61,123 nt of DNA, taken from NCBI GenBank assembly GCA_031288535.1, contig JAITRF010000136.1:1-61123 (forward strand). Direction: 5' to 3'. The notes under the pieces were generated by a model. That model was not told the origin of the DNA, did not search any database, and saw nothing but the letters and a program-made list of their open reading frames with translations. The translations under genes and the position numbers were made by a program. This document shows positions 30,001 through 37,870 of this stretch, piece by piece. The first letter of the stretch is position 1, and the number at the start of each line of letters is the position of its first letter. The DNA comes from Desulfovibrio sp. Its GTDB lineage: Bacteria; Desulfobacterota; Desulfovibrionia; Desulfovibrionales; Desulfovibrionaceae.

Positions 30001-30089
30001 GAACACTCCCCGCGCGGACGGCATCCTTCGCCCTGATCATGGCCGAGGGCCAGCCCGCCCGGAACACTCCCCGCGCGGACGGCATCCTT
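30001..30089. repeat. Second two-unit direct repeat with 61-base period
   Basis: A 28-base sequence (GAACACTCCCCGCGCGGACG followed by GCATCCTT) at 30001-30028 recurs exactly at 30062-30089, leaving a 33-base unique segment. A degenerate remnant (GGCCATGGCATCCTG) follows near 30140. The period equals that of the pair at 17049 and of type I-E CRISPR arrays, but the two repeats differ in sequence. No cas gene is nearby. Confidence 0.45.
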
Positions 30090-30265
30090 TATGAAGAGCA
30101 AGAGCGAGGTCTGCATCATATTTGAGCGGCCCGGATGGCGGCCATGGCATCCTGTACATCGGTGGAGCGCAGCCGCGCGGCGCCATAAGCATAAACCCGG
30201 CCTAAATGGTGAACCGGCATGTCACGGCCGGGATCGCCCGGGTCGCGGGAGCGTATCGCAGTCCT

Positions 30266-30402
30266 TATAGCATTTTGCGCTTGAGATTGTCGCCTGACGG
30301 CGGGCGCAGCCCGCCTGCGCCAATCTCGCGGACGGTGTTACGCTTCGCTCCACACCGTCAGAGCATTTTAGCGGAAAGATACTTTCAATGACAAATGCTC
30401 TA
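30266..30402. repeat. Intergenic repeat family A with inserted hairpin
   Basis: A copy starting TATAGCATTTTGCGCTTGAG and ending AAATGCTCTAA. Its middle holds a GACGGTGTTACGCTTCGCTC hairpin (30334-30360) related to the insert at 27493-27530, followed by a second internal GAGCATTTT. It lies about 80 bases before the von Willebrand A gene. Confidence 0.7.
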
Positions 30403-30523
30403 AGGACTGGCTTGCGGCGCAAAGCGCCGCCGGCAATGCGGAGACGGGACGGATACTGAAAAAATTTTAAGGCATTTTGTCATTATGGAAATCCGGAACC
30501 CGAGATGCACCGAGGCTTTGCTT

Positions 30524-32584
30524 ATGTTTGTACGCCTGTCCGTCGCCTTGTGCGGCCTTGTCCTGATGTTTTCCGCCCCCGCTTTCGGAGCGGAGCGGAG
30601 GCCCCTGCTTCAGGACGGGAAAAAAACGCTCTATCAGCGCGTCGTGACCCATCCGGGGGCGGAGATGAGAGCCGCCCCTTCCCCCGGCGCGGAGCTTGTT
30701 CAGGAGCGCGTCAGGACCTTCAGCGTGTTCTATGTCTTCGGCCGCTCCGACGGATACCTGGAGGTAGGTCCCTCCAGCAGCGCGCCTGACGGGTGGATAC
30801 GGGAAAGCGACGCCACTTTCTGGCCTCAGGCCGTCACCATGCTCTTCACAGATCGCGGCGGTCGCGGGCCGGTGCTTTTTTTTAAAGACGAGAAATCCTT
30901 GACCGACGTTTGCGCCGCCGAGGATATGCGCGAACGCCTGCGTCTTATCAATGCGCGAATGTCGGTGAACCGCAACGGCCAGGCGGCCCTTCCGGATTTT
31001 CCGGTAATAGCCGCCGAGCCGTCGGACGCGGAAGGCGCTGTTTCCGCGGGTCGTTTCTACCTCATGCCGGTGAAGGGCATGGCCGAGCCCTTTGCCGGAA
31101 CCAAGTTTCTGGAAGTGGCTTCCATTGATCCGGAACAGATCAGGACGGAACAGGCAGGCGCGGCCGGAGAAGAGCGGGCTGCGCTTCCGACCGGGGCGCT
31201 TCCGACCGGGGTGCGTCCGTCCGGGGTGCGTCCGAGCATGGGCGTGGCTTTTGTCATAGACAGCACGATCTCCATGCGTCTTTACATTGAAGAAAGCCTT
31301 AACGTCGTCCGTTCGGCCTTCGACAGCATCGAAAAGCATGGCCTCGGCGCGGACGTGGGGTTTGCCGTGGTGGCATTTCGCAGCAACATGCAGGATCGGC
31401 CGGCGCTGGAATATTTGACCAGGAAAATTTGCGATTTCACAAAGCTGAGTGACAGAAAAACCTTGGAGATCGCCCTGTCCGGTGTGAAAGAGGCCAAAGT
31501 CTCGACCCATGATTTTGACGAGGATTCCATGGCCGGGATCAAGGCGGCTGTGGACGGTCTGGACTGGGAAGGTTATGACGCGCGGGTCATTGTGCTGATT
31601 ACCGACGCCGGGCCCCTGCGTCCCGGCGATCCTCTGGCGAGCGCGCCCATGCTTCCGACGGAGATGCGCGACTACGCGCGAACCAAGAACATCCGGCTTA
31701 CCGTCTGCCACATTCTTTCCCCGCGCGGCGAGACGGATCAGGACTACGCCGCCGGGGCATACCGGGAACTCACGAGCGTCGGCGGCGGACTTTCCAGCTA
31801 CATGGCCATCCACGCTCCGGACAGCGTCACCGGGGTGGGAAACTTCAGCCGGACGGCCGAACAACTCGCCGCCGGGCTGATCGGCGTGTTGCGCGATGTC
31901 GGCAAGGGCTTTGTCGGGGCGGACGGCAAGGACGCGGGGCAGGTGAAGGGCAAGGACGCGGAGCAGGCGGAGGAAGCCTTCTCCTTGAGCGCGCAGGAGG
32001 CGCATGCCAGACGCATCGGCGAGAGCATCGGCTATGCGGCCTATCTGGATTTTCTCGGCAAAACGCGCGTCACCCGCAGCCCTCGTCTCGTCAACGCCTG
32101 GATCGCGGATATGGATCTTGCCCTTTTGGCCGATGGCCGCTACGTTCCGGCGGTGGAGGCGGCTGTGCTGATTACCAAGAACCAGTTGAGCGATTTGCAA
32201 CTCGCCTTGAAGATTATAGTGGACAATGCCGAGCGCACCAAAAAGACCGACGCCAGGGATTTTTTTCAGTCCATACTCGCGGCTTCTGCCCAGATGGCCA
32301 GGGATCCGGCCGCATTCAGCGCCGGCAGGGGGCAGAGCATCATGGAAACAGGGGTGCTCGGAGAATTGCTGGAGGGTCTGCCCTATAAAAGCGATGTGAT
32401 GCTGTTGCGCGAAGACGACTGGTACAGAATGAGCATAGGTGAGCAGACCTTTTTCATAAACCGTCTGAAGTCGCGCATCAGCCGTTATGAGGAATACGAT
32501 TTGGACGTCAGCGCATGGGAGGGATTTGGCGCGCCGAATTCCGGCGATTGGACCTGCCGGATGCCCCTGAATATCCTTCCCTAG
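30524..32584 (+). CDS. Exported von Willebrand factor A domain protein (PpkA C-terminal-like)
   Basis: A 686-residue exported protein. A signal peptide (FVRLSVALCGLVLMFSAPAFGA) is followed by an SH3-like module (about residues 35-95). The vWA domain begins near residue 239 with the MIDAS motif DSTIS, and a helical C-terminal region includes ITKNQLSDLQLALKIIVDNA. The vWA and C-terminal regions resemble the periplasmic part of the T6SS kinase PpkA, but no kinase domain is present. I chose the ATG at 30524 because GAGG lies eight bases upstream. 30485 is an alternative. It is first of four genes with TagT-, TagS- and TagR-like partners. The TAG stop is the first three bases of the repeat that follows. 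Confidence 0.82.
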   Translation: MFVRLSVALCGLVLMFSAPAFGAERRPLLQDGKKTLYQRVVTHPGAEMRAAPSPGAELVQERVRTFSVFYVFGRSDGYLEVGPSSSAPDGWIRESDATFWPQAVTMLFTDRGGRGPVLFFKDEKSLTDVCAAEDMRERLRLINARMSVNRNGQAALPDFPVIAAEPSDAEGAVSAGRFYLMPVKGMAEPFAGTKFLEVASIDPEQIRTEQAGAAGEERAALPTGALPTGVRPSGVRPSMGVAFVIDSTISMRLYIEESLNVVRSAFDSIEKHGLGADVGFAVVAFRSNMQDRPALEYLTRKICDFTKLSDRKTLEIALSGVKEAKVSTHDFDEDSMAGIKAAVDGLDWEGYDARVIVLITDAGPLRPGDPLASAPMLPTEMRDYARTKNIRLTVCHILSPRGETDQDYAAGAYRELTSVGGGLSSYMAIHAPDSVTGVGNFSRTAEQLAAGLIGVLRDVGKGFVGADGKDAGQVKGKDAEQAEEAFSLSAQEAHARRIGESIGYAAYLDFLGKTRVTRSPRLVNAWIADMDLALLADGRYVPAVEAAVLITKNQLSDLQLALKIIVDNAERTKKTDARDFFQSILAASAQMARDPAAFSAGRGQSIMETGVLGELLEGLPYKSDVMLLREDDWYRMSIGEQTFFINRLKSRISRYEEYDLDVSAWEGFGAPNSGDWTCRMPLNILP

Positions 32585-32736
32585 TGTTTACTTGCAAAAG
32601 TAAACACTACAAAACCCGAAGGGTTTTGCGCCGCCGAAGGCGGCGTGAGCACGGCGAAAACCGCGTTTTCCGCCGTGCGATCTTGTCGCTTGAAACGAAG
32701 CGAATGCGCAGTGTTAAGCGATACACGGTACAGGTA
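32583..32736. repeat. Intergenic repeat composite between the vWA gene and ABC ATPase gene
   Basis: Three modules in series: a hairpin (AGTGTTTACTT-N3-AAGTAAACACT) also present near 41825 in reverse; a GCGCCGCCGAAGGCGGCGTGA hairpin shared with 22219; and the GCGAATGCGCAGTGTTAAGC module shared with the atpF leader, ending four bases before the next ATG region. Confidence 0.7.
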
Positions 32737-32738
32737 CT

Positions 32739-33494
32739 ATGGCTGCGCCTGCCCCTATAGTTCTTGCCCTGCGCGGCCTGCGCAAGGATCGCCGTACCGA
32801 ACGGGCGGAGCATTACAGTTTGTCCGTGCCGGCTCTGGACGTGCGGCTTGGGGAAAAGATACTGATCAGCGGTCCGTCCGGCGCGGGCAAGAGCACTTTT
32901 CTGGATATGGCCGCCATGGCTCTGAAGCCTGACGCGGCTGACGAATTCTTTTTTTTTCCGGGCGCGCGCGCGGGAGACGGCAGGGCCTGCGACATAGCCG
33001 CCGCTTGGACGCGCAAGGATATTGAGCGCCTTGCCATGTGGCGCAAGCACATCGGCTACGTCCTGCAAACCGGAGGACTCTTGCCTTTCCTGAGCGCGGA
33101 AGACAACATCAGGGTGCCCTCAAAGCTTTTGGGATTGTCCGCGCAAAAGGACAAGACGGCAAGAATGGCGGCGCGTCTGAAAATCTCCGGACTTTTAAAA
33201 AAATTTCCCGCCCAGCTTTCAGTCGGCGAACGTCAGCGCGTGGCCATCGCCCGCGCCTTGGCCGCAGATCCGCCCCTGGTCCTGGCGGATGAGCCTCTGG
33301 CCTCCCTGGACCCGGAAAACGCGCGGACAGTGCTCGACATGTTCATGGACAACATAGAGGATGCGGGCACCACCTTGATTGTCGTCAGCCACGCCACCGA
33401 TCTGATGGAGAACATGGATTTTCGCCGCCTGATCCTTGAGACGGGCGCACGGGACGGCAAAGCCTTTGCCGTGCTGAAAGAAGGTCCGGGGTGA
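32739..33494 (+). CDS. ABC transporter ATP-binding protein (TagT/LolD-like)
   Basis: A 251-residue ATPase of the MacB/LolD group. Walker A GPSGAGKST, the Q-loop in HIGYVLQTGGLLPFLSAEDNI, a signature-type LSVGERQRVAIARAL, Walker B LVLADEPLASLDPE and VVSHATD are present. It lacks a transport-substrate partner and instead pairs with the permease that overlaps its stop by four bases. In Pseudomonas, TagT with TagS senses envelope signals upstream of PpkA. The module before its ATG provides the ACAGG ribosome-binding region. Confidence 0.87.
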   Translation: MAAPAPIVLALRGLRKDRRTERAEHYSLSVPALDVRLGEKILISGPSGAGKSTFLDMAAMALKPDAADEFFFFPGARAGDGRACDIAAAWTRKDIERLAMWRKHIGYVLQTGGLLPFLSAEDNIRVPSKLLGLSAQKDKTARMAARLKISGLLKKFPAQLSVGERQRVAIARALAADPPLVLADEPLASLDPENARTVLDMFMDNIEDAGTTLIVVSHATDLMENMDFRRLILETGARDGKAFAVLKEGPG

Positions 33495-34903
33495 GATTGA
33501 AAACGCCGTTCACTTTTGGGGCGGACAGCTTCAGGCGTGTCGTTCCGGGACGGGCATGGATGCGCTCCCTTGTCCAGGCCCTGGGTCTGGCCTTAAGCGA
33601 TTACCGGCACGAAGCCCTCTTTTCCGCCTGTTCCGTTTTTGTCCTGGCCGCCGTTTTGGCCCCGCTCATGGTGTTGCTCGGCGTCCGCAACGGGGTGATC
33701 TCTGCTATGACGGACCGGTTGTTGCGCGACCCGCGCACCTTGGAAATTATCCCGGTCGGGAGCGGGAAATATTCCCCCGAATGGTTCCGGGAACTCGCCG
33801 CCAGACCGGAGACGGCCTTTGTCGTGCCCCAGACCCGTTCCATAGCGGCCACCATCAGTCTGACCAATCCGAATCGGCCAAACCTCGGACTCAACGTGAC
33901 CCGGATTGTCGCCACCGCACCCGGAGATCCGCTGCTTGAACGCTACGGGCTGCCGGAGGCCGGTTTCGTCCGGGACGAGAAAAGCGCCGACCCCCTCTAT
34001 CCAGCGCCCCTGGTCATAGTTTCCGCCTCCGTCGCTCGCAAGCTGGCCGTGCCCGCATCGCCGCAGGAATTGAAAGACCCCGCCGGTTACTGGTTGGAAG
34101 GGCGGGTGGAGCGCGTGCTGCAAGGCAGGCGCGAGGCGGCGGGCATAAATCTGCGCGTGGCGGCGGTGTTGCCTCCTGAAGCATTGGGGGTGGACGCTGT
34201 CTTTGTTCCTCTGGAGGCGCTGGCGGCCGCCGAGGATTACCGGGACGGGAAAAACGCGCCGCTTTTCCGCGCCCTGGCCGCGCCGCGCGCGGAAAAGCGT
34301 TCTGAAAAGGCGGTCACGCCGGAAAACTTTGAAGATTATTCCGCCTCCCTGTACCGGGAAAGGGAGTATGCCTCATTCCGTCTATACGCCCGCAGCCTGG
34401 ATGCGGTGGAGCCGTTGTGGAAATGGCTGGCGGCGCGGGAAGTGGAAGTTTACGTCAAGGTCGAGGAGATCGAGGCGGTAAAAAGCCTGGACCACGCGTT
34501 CTCCGTGATCTTCGGGCTGATTACCGGCGCGGCCCTGTTCGGGTTCGCCGCTTCCACGGCCGGCAACGCCTTGGCCGGAGTGCGGCGGAAAAGCCGTTCC
34601 CTCGGGCTCATGCGTCTTCTGGGGTTCCCCGGGGCGGGCATCGTTCTCTTTCCCGTTGTCCAGTCACTGCTCACGGCATTCTCCGGGGCGATGCTGGCGG
34701 ATTTGCTCTATCTGATCGTGGCCTTTGCCATAGACAGCCTTTTTTCTGCCTCCCTGCCCGGCAAAGCGGCCGTCTGCTCCCTGTCTCCGGGTCAGACGCT
34801 CGCGGTTTTCGCCGCCGTTCTCGCGGTTTCCGCCCTGTCCTCCGTTGCGGCGGCGCGTCAGGCGGCCGACATTGAGCCTTCCGAGGTCCTGCGCGATGTA
34901 TGA
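33491..34903 (+). CDS. FtsX/MacB-type permease (TagS-like)
   Basis: A 470-residue inner-membrane protein starting with GTG on an overlap with the ATPase gene. One N-terminal membrane helix (ALFSACSVFVLAAVLAPLMVL) is followed by a periplasmic domain of about 280 residues and three C-terminal helices, the FtsX/MacB topology. A Lys/Arg-rich cytoplasmic turn (GVRRKSRSLGLMRLLGFP) matches the family. With the ATPase it would act in mechanotransmission rather than drug export, by analogy with TagS. Confidence 0.85.
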   Translation: MRLKTPFTFGADSFRRVVPGRAWMRSLVQALGLALSDYRHEALFSACSVFVLAAVLAPLMVLLGVRNGVISAMTDRLLRDPRTLEIIPVGSGKYSPEWFRELAARPETAFVVPQTRSIAATISLTNPNRPNLGLNVTRIVATAPGDPLLERYGLPEAGFVRDEKSADPLYPAPLVIVSASVARKLAVPASPQELKDPAGYWLEGRVERVLQGRREAAGINLRVAAVLPPEALGVDAVFVPLEALAAAEDYRDGKNAPLFRALAAPRAEKRSEKAVTPENFEDYSASLYREREYASFRLYARSLDAVEPLWKWLAAREVEVYVKVEEIEAVKSLDHAFSVIFGLITGAALFGFAASTAGNALAGVRRKSRSLGLMRLLGFPGAGIVLFPVVQSLLTAFSGAMLADLLYLIVAFAIDSLFSASLPGKAAVCSLSPGQTLAVFAAVLAVSALSSVAAARQAADIEPSEVLRDV

Positions 34904-36659
34904 GGGGCGGAGTCCGGTTTTTTCCGGGAAACGCAAGCGCTTTACGGTCTTTTGCGCGGTTGGGGCCTTTTGCCTGTTCCTGTCTTTGCCGTCGGGAGTG
35001 GATGCCGCGTTGAGTTTGAGACGCAAGGTTCCGGACTTGGTCGAGGTTTTCAATCCCGTCCCGGCGCGGGGAGATTTCATCCTGCCCATGCCCTGCGGGG
35101 CGGGCATGGCATTCAGGGCTGCCGGGGTGAGGGCAGGAGGCTTTCTTGAGGACTTTGTGACCGATTTTGGTTGCAGGAGTTGCGCCCGCACGGGTGGCGG
35201 CTATTACGAAAGCTCCTACCGGGCCGCTCTGGGCGCCCCCCTTTCCGCTTCCGACCTTCCGCAAGACGCGCTGCTGCTTCCGCCGGAGGATGCGCCCGGA
35301 GAATATTTTTTTTATCTGATTGGCAAATATGAGATAAGCAATTTTCAGTGGAAGGCGATCATGGAGGGTTGGTGTCCTTCGGATTCCGCTCCCATGTCTT
35401 CGGAGGACGCCTTGCCCAGAACCGGCCTTACCTGGATTGAGGCGCTGAATTTCGCTTCTGCCTATACAGAGTGGCTTTTGCGTAACGCGCCGGAAGCTTT
35501 GCCGAAATTTGCCGGAGATTCCAAAAATACGGCTTACCTGCGCCTGCCTACGGAAACGGAATGGGAATACGCCGCGCGCGGAGCCCAGGCGGCTTTGGCA
35601 GGCGTTTTTCAGAACAAGGAGTTCTTCCCTTTGGAAGAAGGGCTTGATTACAAGGACTATGCAGTGTTCCGGCCAGACGGCGCGGGCGGTCCGGAGGAAG
35701 TGCTTCCCATTGGTTCAAAGCGTCCCAATCCCTTGGGTCTGTATGACACGGCGGGCAATGCGGCGGAGATGGTTATCGACAATTTTCGTTTCTCTCTGGG
35801 AGGGCGGTTGCACGGCTCGGCCGGAGGGGTGATTCGCAAGGGCGGCAGCTTTCTCTCTTCGACGGCCGAAATAATGCCCGGACGACGTGAAGAAGTGGCC
35901 CCCTTTCTCGCTCACGGAGCGAACCGGGTCAGGGATCTGGGCGCGCGTCTGGTCGTATCCGGCATCAATACCCCGCAGGGAGAGCGTCCCTTGGAGCTGG
36001 CCAGGGAATGGCGGGCGCGGGATTCTGGAGAAAAGGCCGGGGCGGACGGGCCGGCGCGGCCTCTGGAGGAAATCGACCGGCTTCTCGCTTGGGCCGGGGA
36101 TAGCGGGAAACGGGACATTCTGGAGCGTCTGCGCAATGCCTTTCAGGACAGAGACGCCGCTTTTGCCGAAGAACACGTAGGGCGGGCGGACGAGCTTATC
36201 CGCGGGGCGCTGTTCATGCTGGAGTCCGTGCGCAATTACGCGGTGCGCCATAAGGAGATGCGCGAGCGTCTTGAGGAGTGCCTTAAAACCGGCGGGCAGG
36301 CGGACAAGGGAGAAAACCGGGAACAGATCTCCGACGCCGTCCGGGATATGGAAAACTACCGCGTCTATTGCGTGGAACTGCGCGCTTCCGTTGAAGCGGC
36401 TCTGCATTTCTACCGCCGGGCGGTGGAAGATGCGCTGAACTTTTCTCCTCTGCTTTTTGAGGCGAGAATGAAAGCGATGCGGGTGGAATTCATGGATGAC
36501 GATCTCCTGAATGCAAACATGCGCGTGCAGGCGGACATCTATGAAAGGCATACGCGGATGGCGCGCGAGGGCAGCGAGGCGGCGCTTCTTACCAGCAAGT
36601 TCCTGCTGCGGGACATTCTGCCCGACAACCTCCACCCGGGGCTGGTAAATGCAGATTAG
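34896..36659 (+). CDS. Exported SUMF1/formylglycine-enzyme-like protein (TagR-like)
   Basis: A 587-residue exported protein with a signal peptide (about residues 12-33). A SUMF1-type domain covers about residues 130-350: LIGKYEISNFQWKAIM, LPTETEWEYAARG, LGLYDTAGNAAEMV and RKGGSFLSS. The C-terminal 200 residues are helical and charged. TagR, a SUMF1-like periplasmic protein, activates PpkA in Pseudomonas, so this fits as its counterpart. The ATG overlaps the permease stop by eight bases. Formylglycine-generating activity is not implied. The stop TAG is the first triplet of the family A repeat that follows. Confidence 0.83.
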   Translation: MYEGRSPVFSGKRKRFTVFCAVGAFCLFLSLPSGVDAALSLRRKVPDLVEVFNPVPARGDFILPMPCGAGMAFRAAGVRAGGFLEDFVTDFGCRSCARTGGGYYESSYRAALGAPLSASDLPQDALLLPPEDAPGEYFFYLIGKYEISNFQWKAIMEGWCPSDSAPMSSEDALPRTGLTWIEALNFASAYTEWLLRNAPEALPKFAGDSKNTAYLRLPTETEWEYAARGAQAALAGVFQNKEFFPLEEGLDYKDYAVFRPDGAGGPEEVLPIGSKRPNPLGLYDTAGNAAEMVIDNFRFSLGGRLHGSAGGVIRKGGSFLSSTAEIMPGRREEVAPFLAHGANRVRDLGARLVVSGINTPQGERPLELAREWRARDSGEKAGADGPARPLEEIDRLLAWAGDSGKRDILERLRNAFQDRDAAFAEEHVGRADELIRGALFMLESVRNYAVRHKEMRERLEECLKTGGQADKGENREQISDAVRDMENYRVYCVELRASVEAALHFYRRAVEDALNFSPLLFEARMKAMRVEFMDDDLLNANMRVQADIYERHTRMAREGSEAALLTSKFLLRDILPDNLHPGLVNAD

Positions 36660-36772
36660 GCCGTTTTACGCTTGAGATCGTCGCCTGACGGCGAACAAAT
36701 CTCGCCTGCGCCTATTTGACGAGGATCTGTAAGGACAAATCCTTGCGAACATTTCAAATGTGAAATGCTCCA
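36658..36772. repeat. Intergenic repeat family A after the TagR-like gene
   Basis: A 115-base copy beginning TAGGCCGTTTTACGCTTGAG, where the TAG is the stop codon of the preceding gene, and ending ATTTCAAATGTGAAATGCTCC. The inner dyad AAGGACAAATCCTT is preserved. It separates the vWA-Tag cluster from the methyltransferase gene. Confidence 0.75.
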
Positions 36773-36812
36773 ATTCCGGCCGGCTGTTCCGGGAGACGGA
36801 TGAAGGTACGCC

Positions 36813-37625
36813 ATGTTGAATTTGCCCTTTGCGGATCTCTGGGCCGCGGCGGATGGGCGCAGCCTCGAACAAGAGCGCCTTTTCTGGGATAAGCGGGCCT
36901 GTGATTTCAGCCTGCTGACGGACAAGACCGGAGCGGATGGGCGGCTTTTGTCCTTTCTGGGGAAGCGGGAGGCGCTTTTCAAGGGTGCCAGGGTTTTGGA
37001 CATAGGCTGCGGAGCGGGCCGGCATGCCTTGGCCTTTGCCCGGCGGGGAGCGCAGGTCACGGGACTGGATATCTCCCCGGAGATGATTGCCTGTGCCGGG
37101 GAAAACGCTGCGAAAAGCGGGCTTGGCGTTGATCTTCTCACCCTGTCCTGGCAAGAGGCGGACCTTGAGGCCATGGGGTTTATCAGGGCCTTTGATTTGG
37201 TTTTTTCCTCCCGCAGTCCGGCGATCAATTCCGAAGAGGCGCTTTTGCGCATGCACAGCGCCTCGCGTGCGTACTGTTTCCTTATAGCCTTTATTTTCAG
37301 GGATGATTTGTTGCTGGCGCGCTATACGGATGCGGTCCTCCCGGGACGGGCGGCGCACAGGCATGTCGGCGGCGCTTTGTATGCCTTCAATATCTTGTGG
37401 AGCCACGGCATAAGCCCGAATTTCCTGTGTGAGGACGTAAACTGGGTCAAGGAAGAGGATGCGGATGAAAAATTTGACGATTACCGGCGGCAACTGCGGC
37501 CTTTTTTCCCGGATGGCCGGGTTCCGGAGGTGGAATTGAGGGATTTTCTGCGCAAACAGAGCGTTGAGGGGAGGGTAGAGCGCGAGATAACCGCCAAAAC
37601 GGCCTGGATATTTTGGAAGGCATAG
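36813..37625 (+). CDS. Class I SAM-dependent methyltransferase
   Basis: A 270-residue Rossmann-fold methyltransferase. Motif I VLDIGCGAGRHALAFARRG lies near residue 62, followed by the acidic strand GLDISPEMIACA. The region after motif IV (FDLVFSSRSPAI) differs from the ubiquinone and biotin families, so the substrate is unknown. The N-terminus LPFADLWAAADGRSLEQERLFWDKRA is shared by a group of uncharacterised bacterial methyltransferases. A weak GAAGG precedes the ATG. Confidence 0.82.
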   Translation: MLNLPFADLWAAADGRSLEQERLFWDKRACDFSLLTDKTGADGRLLSFLGKREALFKGARVLDIGCGAGRHALAFARRGAQVTGLDISPEMIACAGENAAKSGLGVDLLTLSWQEADLEAMGFIRAFDLVFSSRSPAINSEEALLRMHSASRAYCFLIAFIFRDDLLLARYTDAVLPGRAAHRHVGGALYAFNILWSHGISPNFLCEDVNWVKEEDADEKFDDYRRQLRPFFPDGRVPEVELRDFLRKQSVEGRVEREITAKTAWIFWKA

Positions 37626-37690
37626 ACCTTGCTGGCATTCCGTTCTCGGGGGAATGCTGATTTCTCTACATCTGAGGAAGGGCTGATTAA

Positions 37691-37707
37691 TTGGGGCTCC
37701 GCCCCAA
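37691..37707 (+). terminator. Hairpin downstream of the methyltransferase gene
   Basis: TTGGGGC(tcc)GCCCCAA is a perfect seven-base stem, 65 bases after the stop codon, without a T-tract. It is a likely transcript end for the methyltransferase, or part of the adjoining repeat B unit. Confidence 0.45.
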
Positions 37708-37714
37708 ACCCCGC

Positions 37715-37870
37715 AGGGGGAGCGTCAGCCGTAGGCAAGTCTTCTAGCCGTACGGATGACGACAGCAGCGATAATGATTTCCCCCGGACCCCCTCGATAG
37801 TAACTAGTTGAAATATCTATTGGGCGTATAGAGAGCAAAGCCATCCAAAAATAAATCAGTGCTTCCCTAA
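37715..37870. repeat. Dispersed intergenic repeat, family B (copy 2)
   Basis: The full copy of family B. 37760-37870 matches 1-111, and the upstream part (AGCCGTACGGATGACGACAG) matches 56172-56190. The 3' end supplies the complement of the TAG stop of the Rsm22-like gene at 37867-37869. Confidence 0.75.

Noticed and set aside
30467..32200. 577-codon minus-strand frame
   Set aside because: Antisense to the vWA gene. The His/Arg/Gly-rich composition is typical of high-GC shadow frames.
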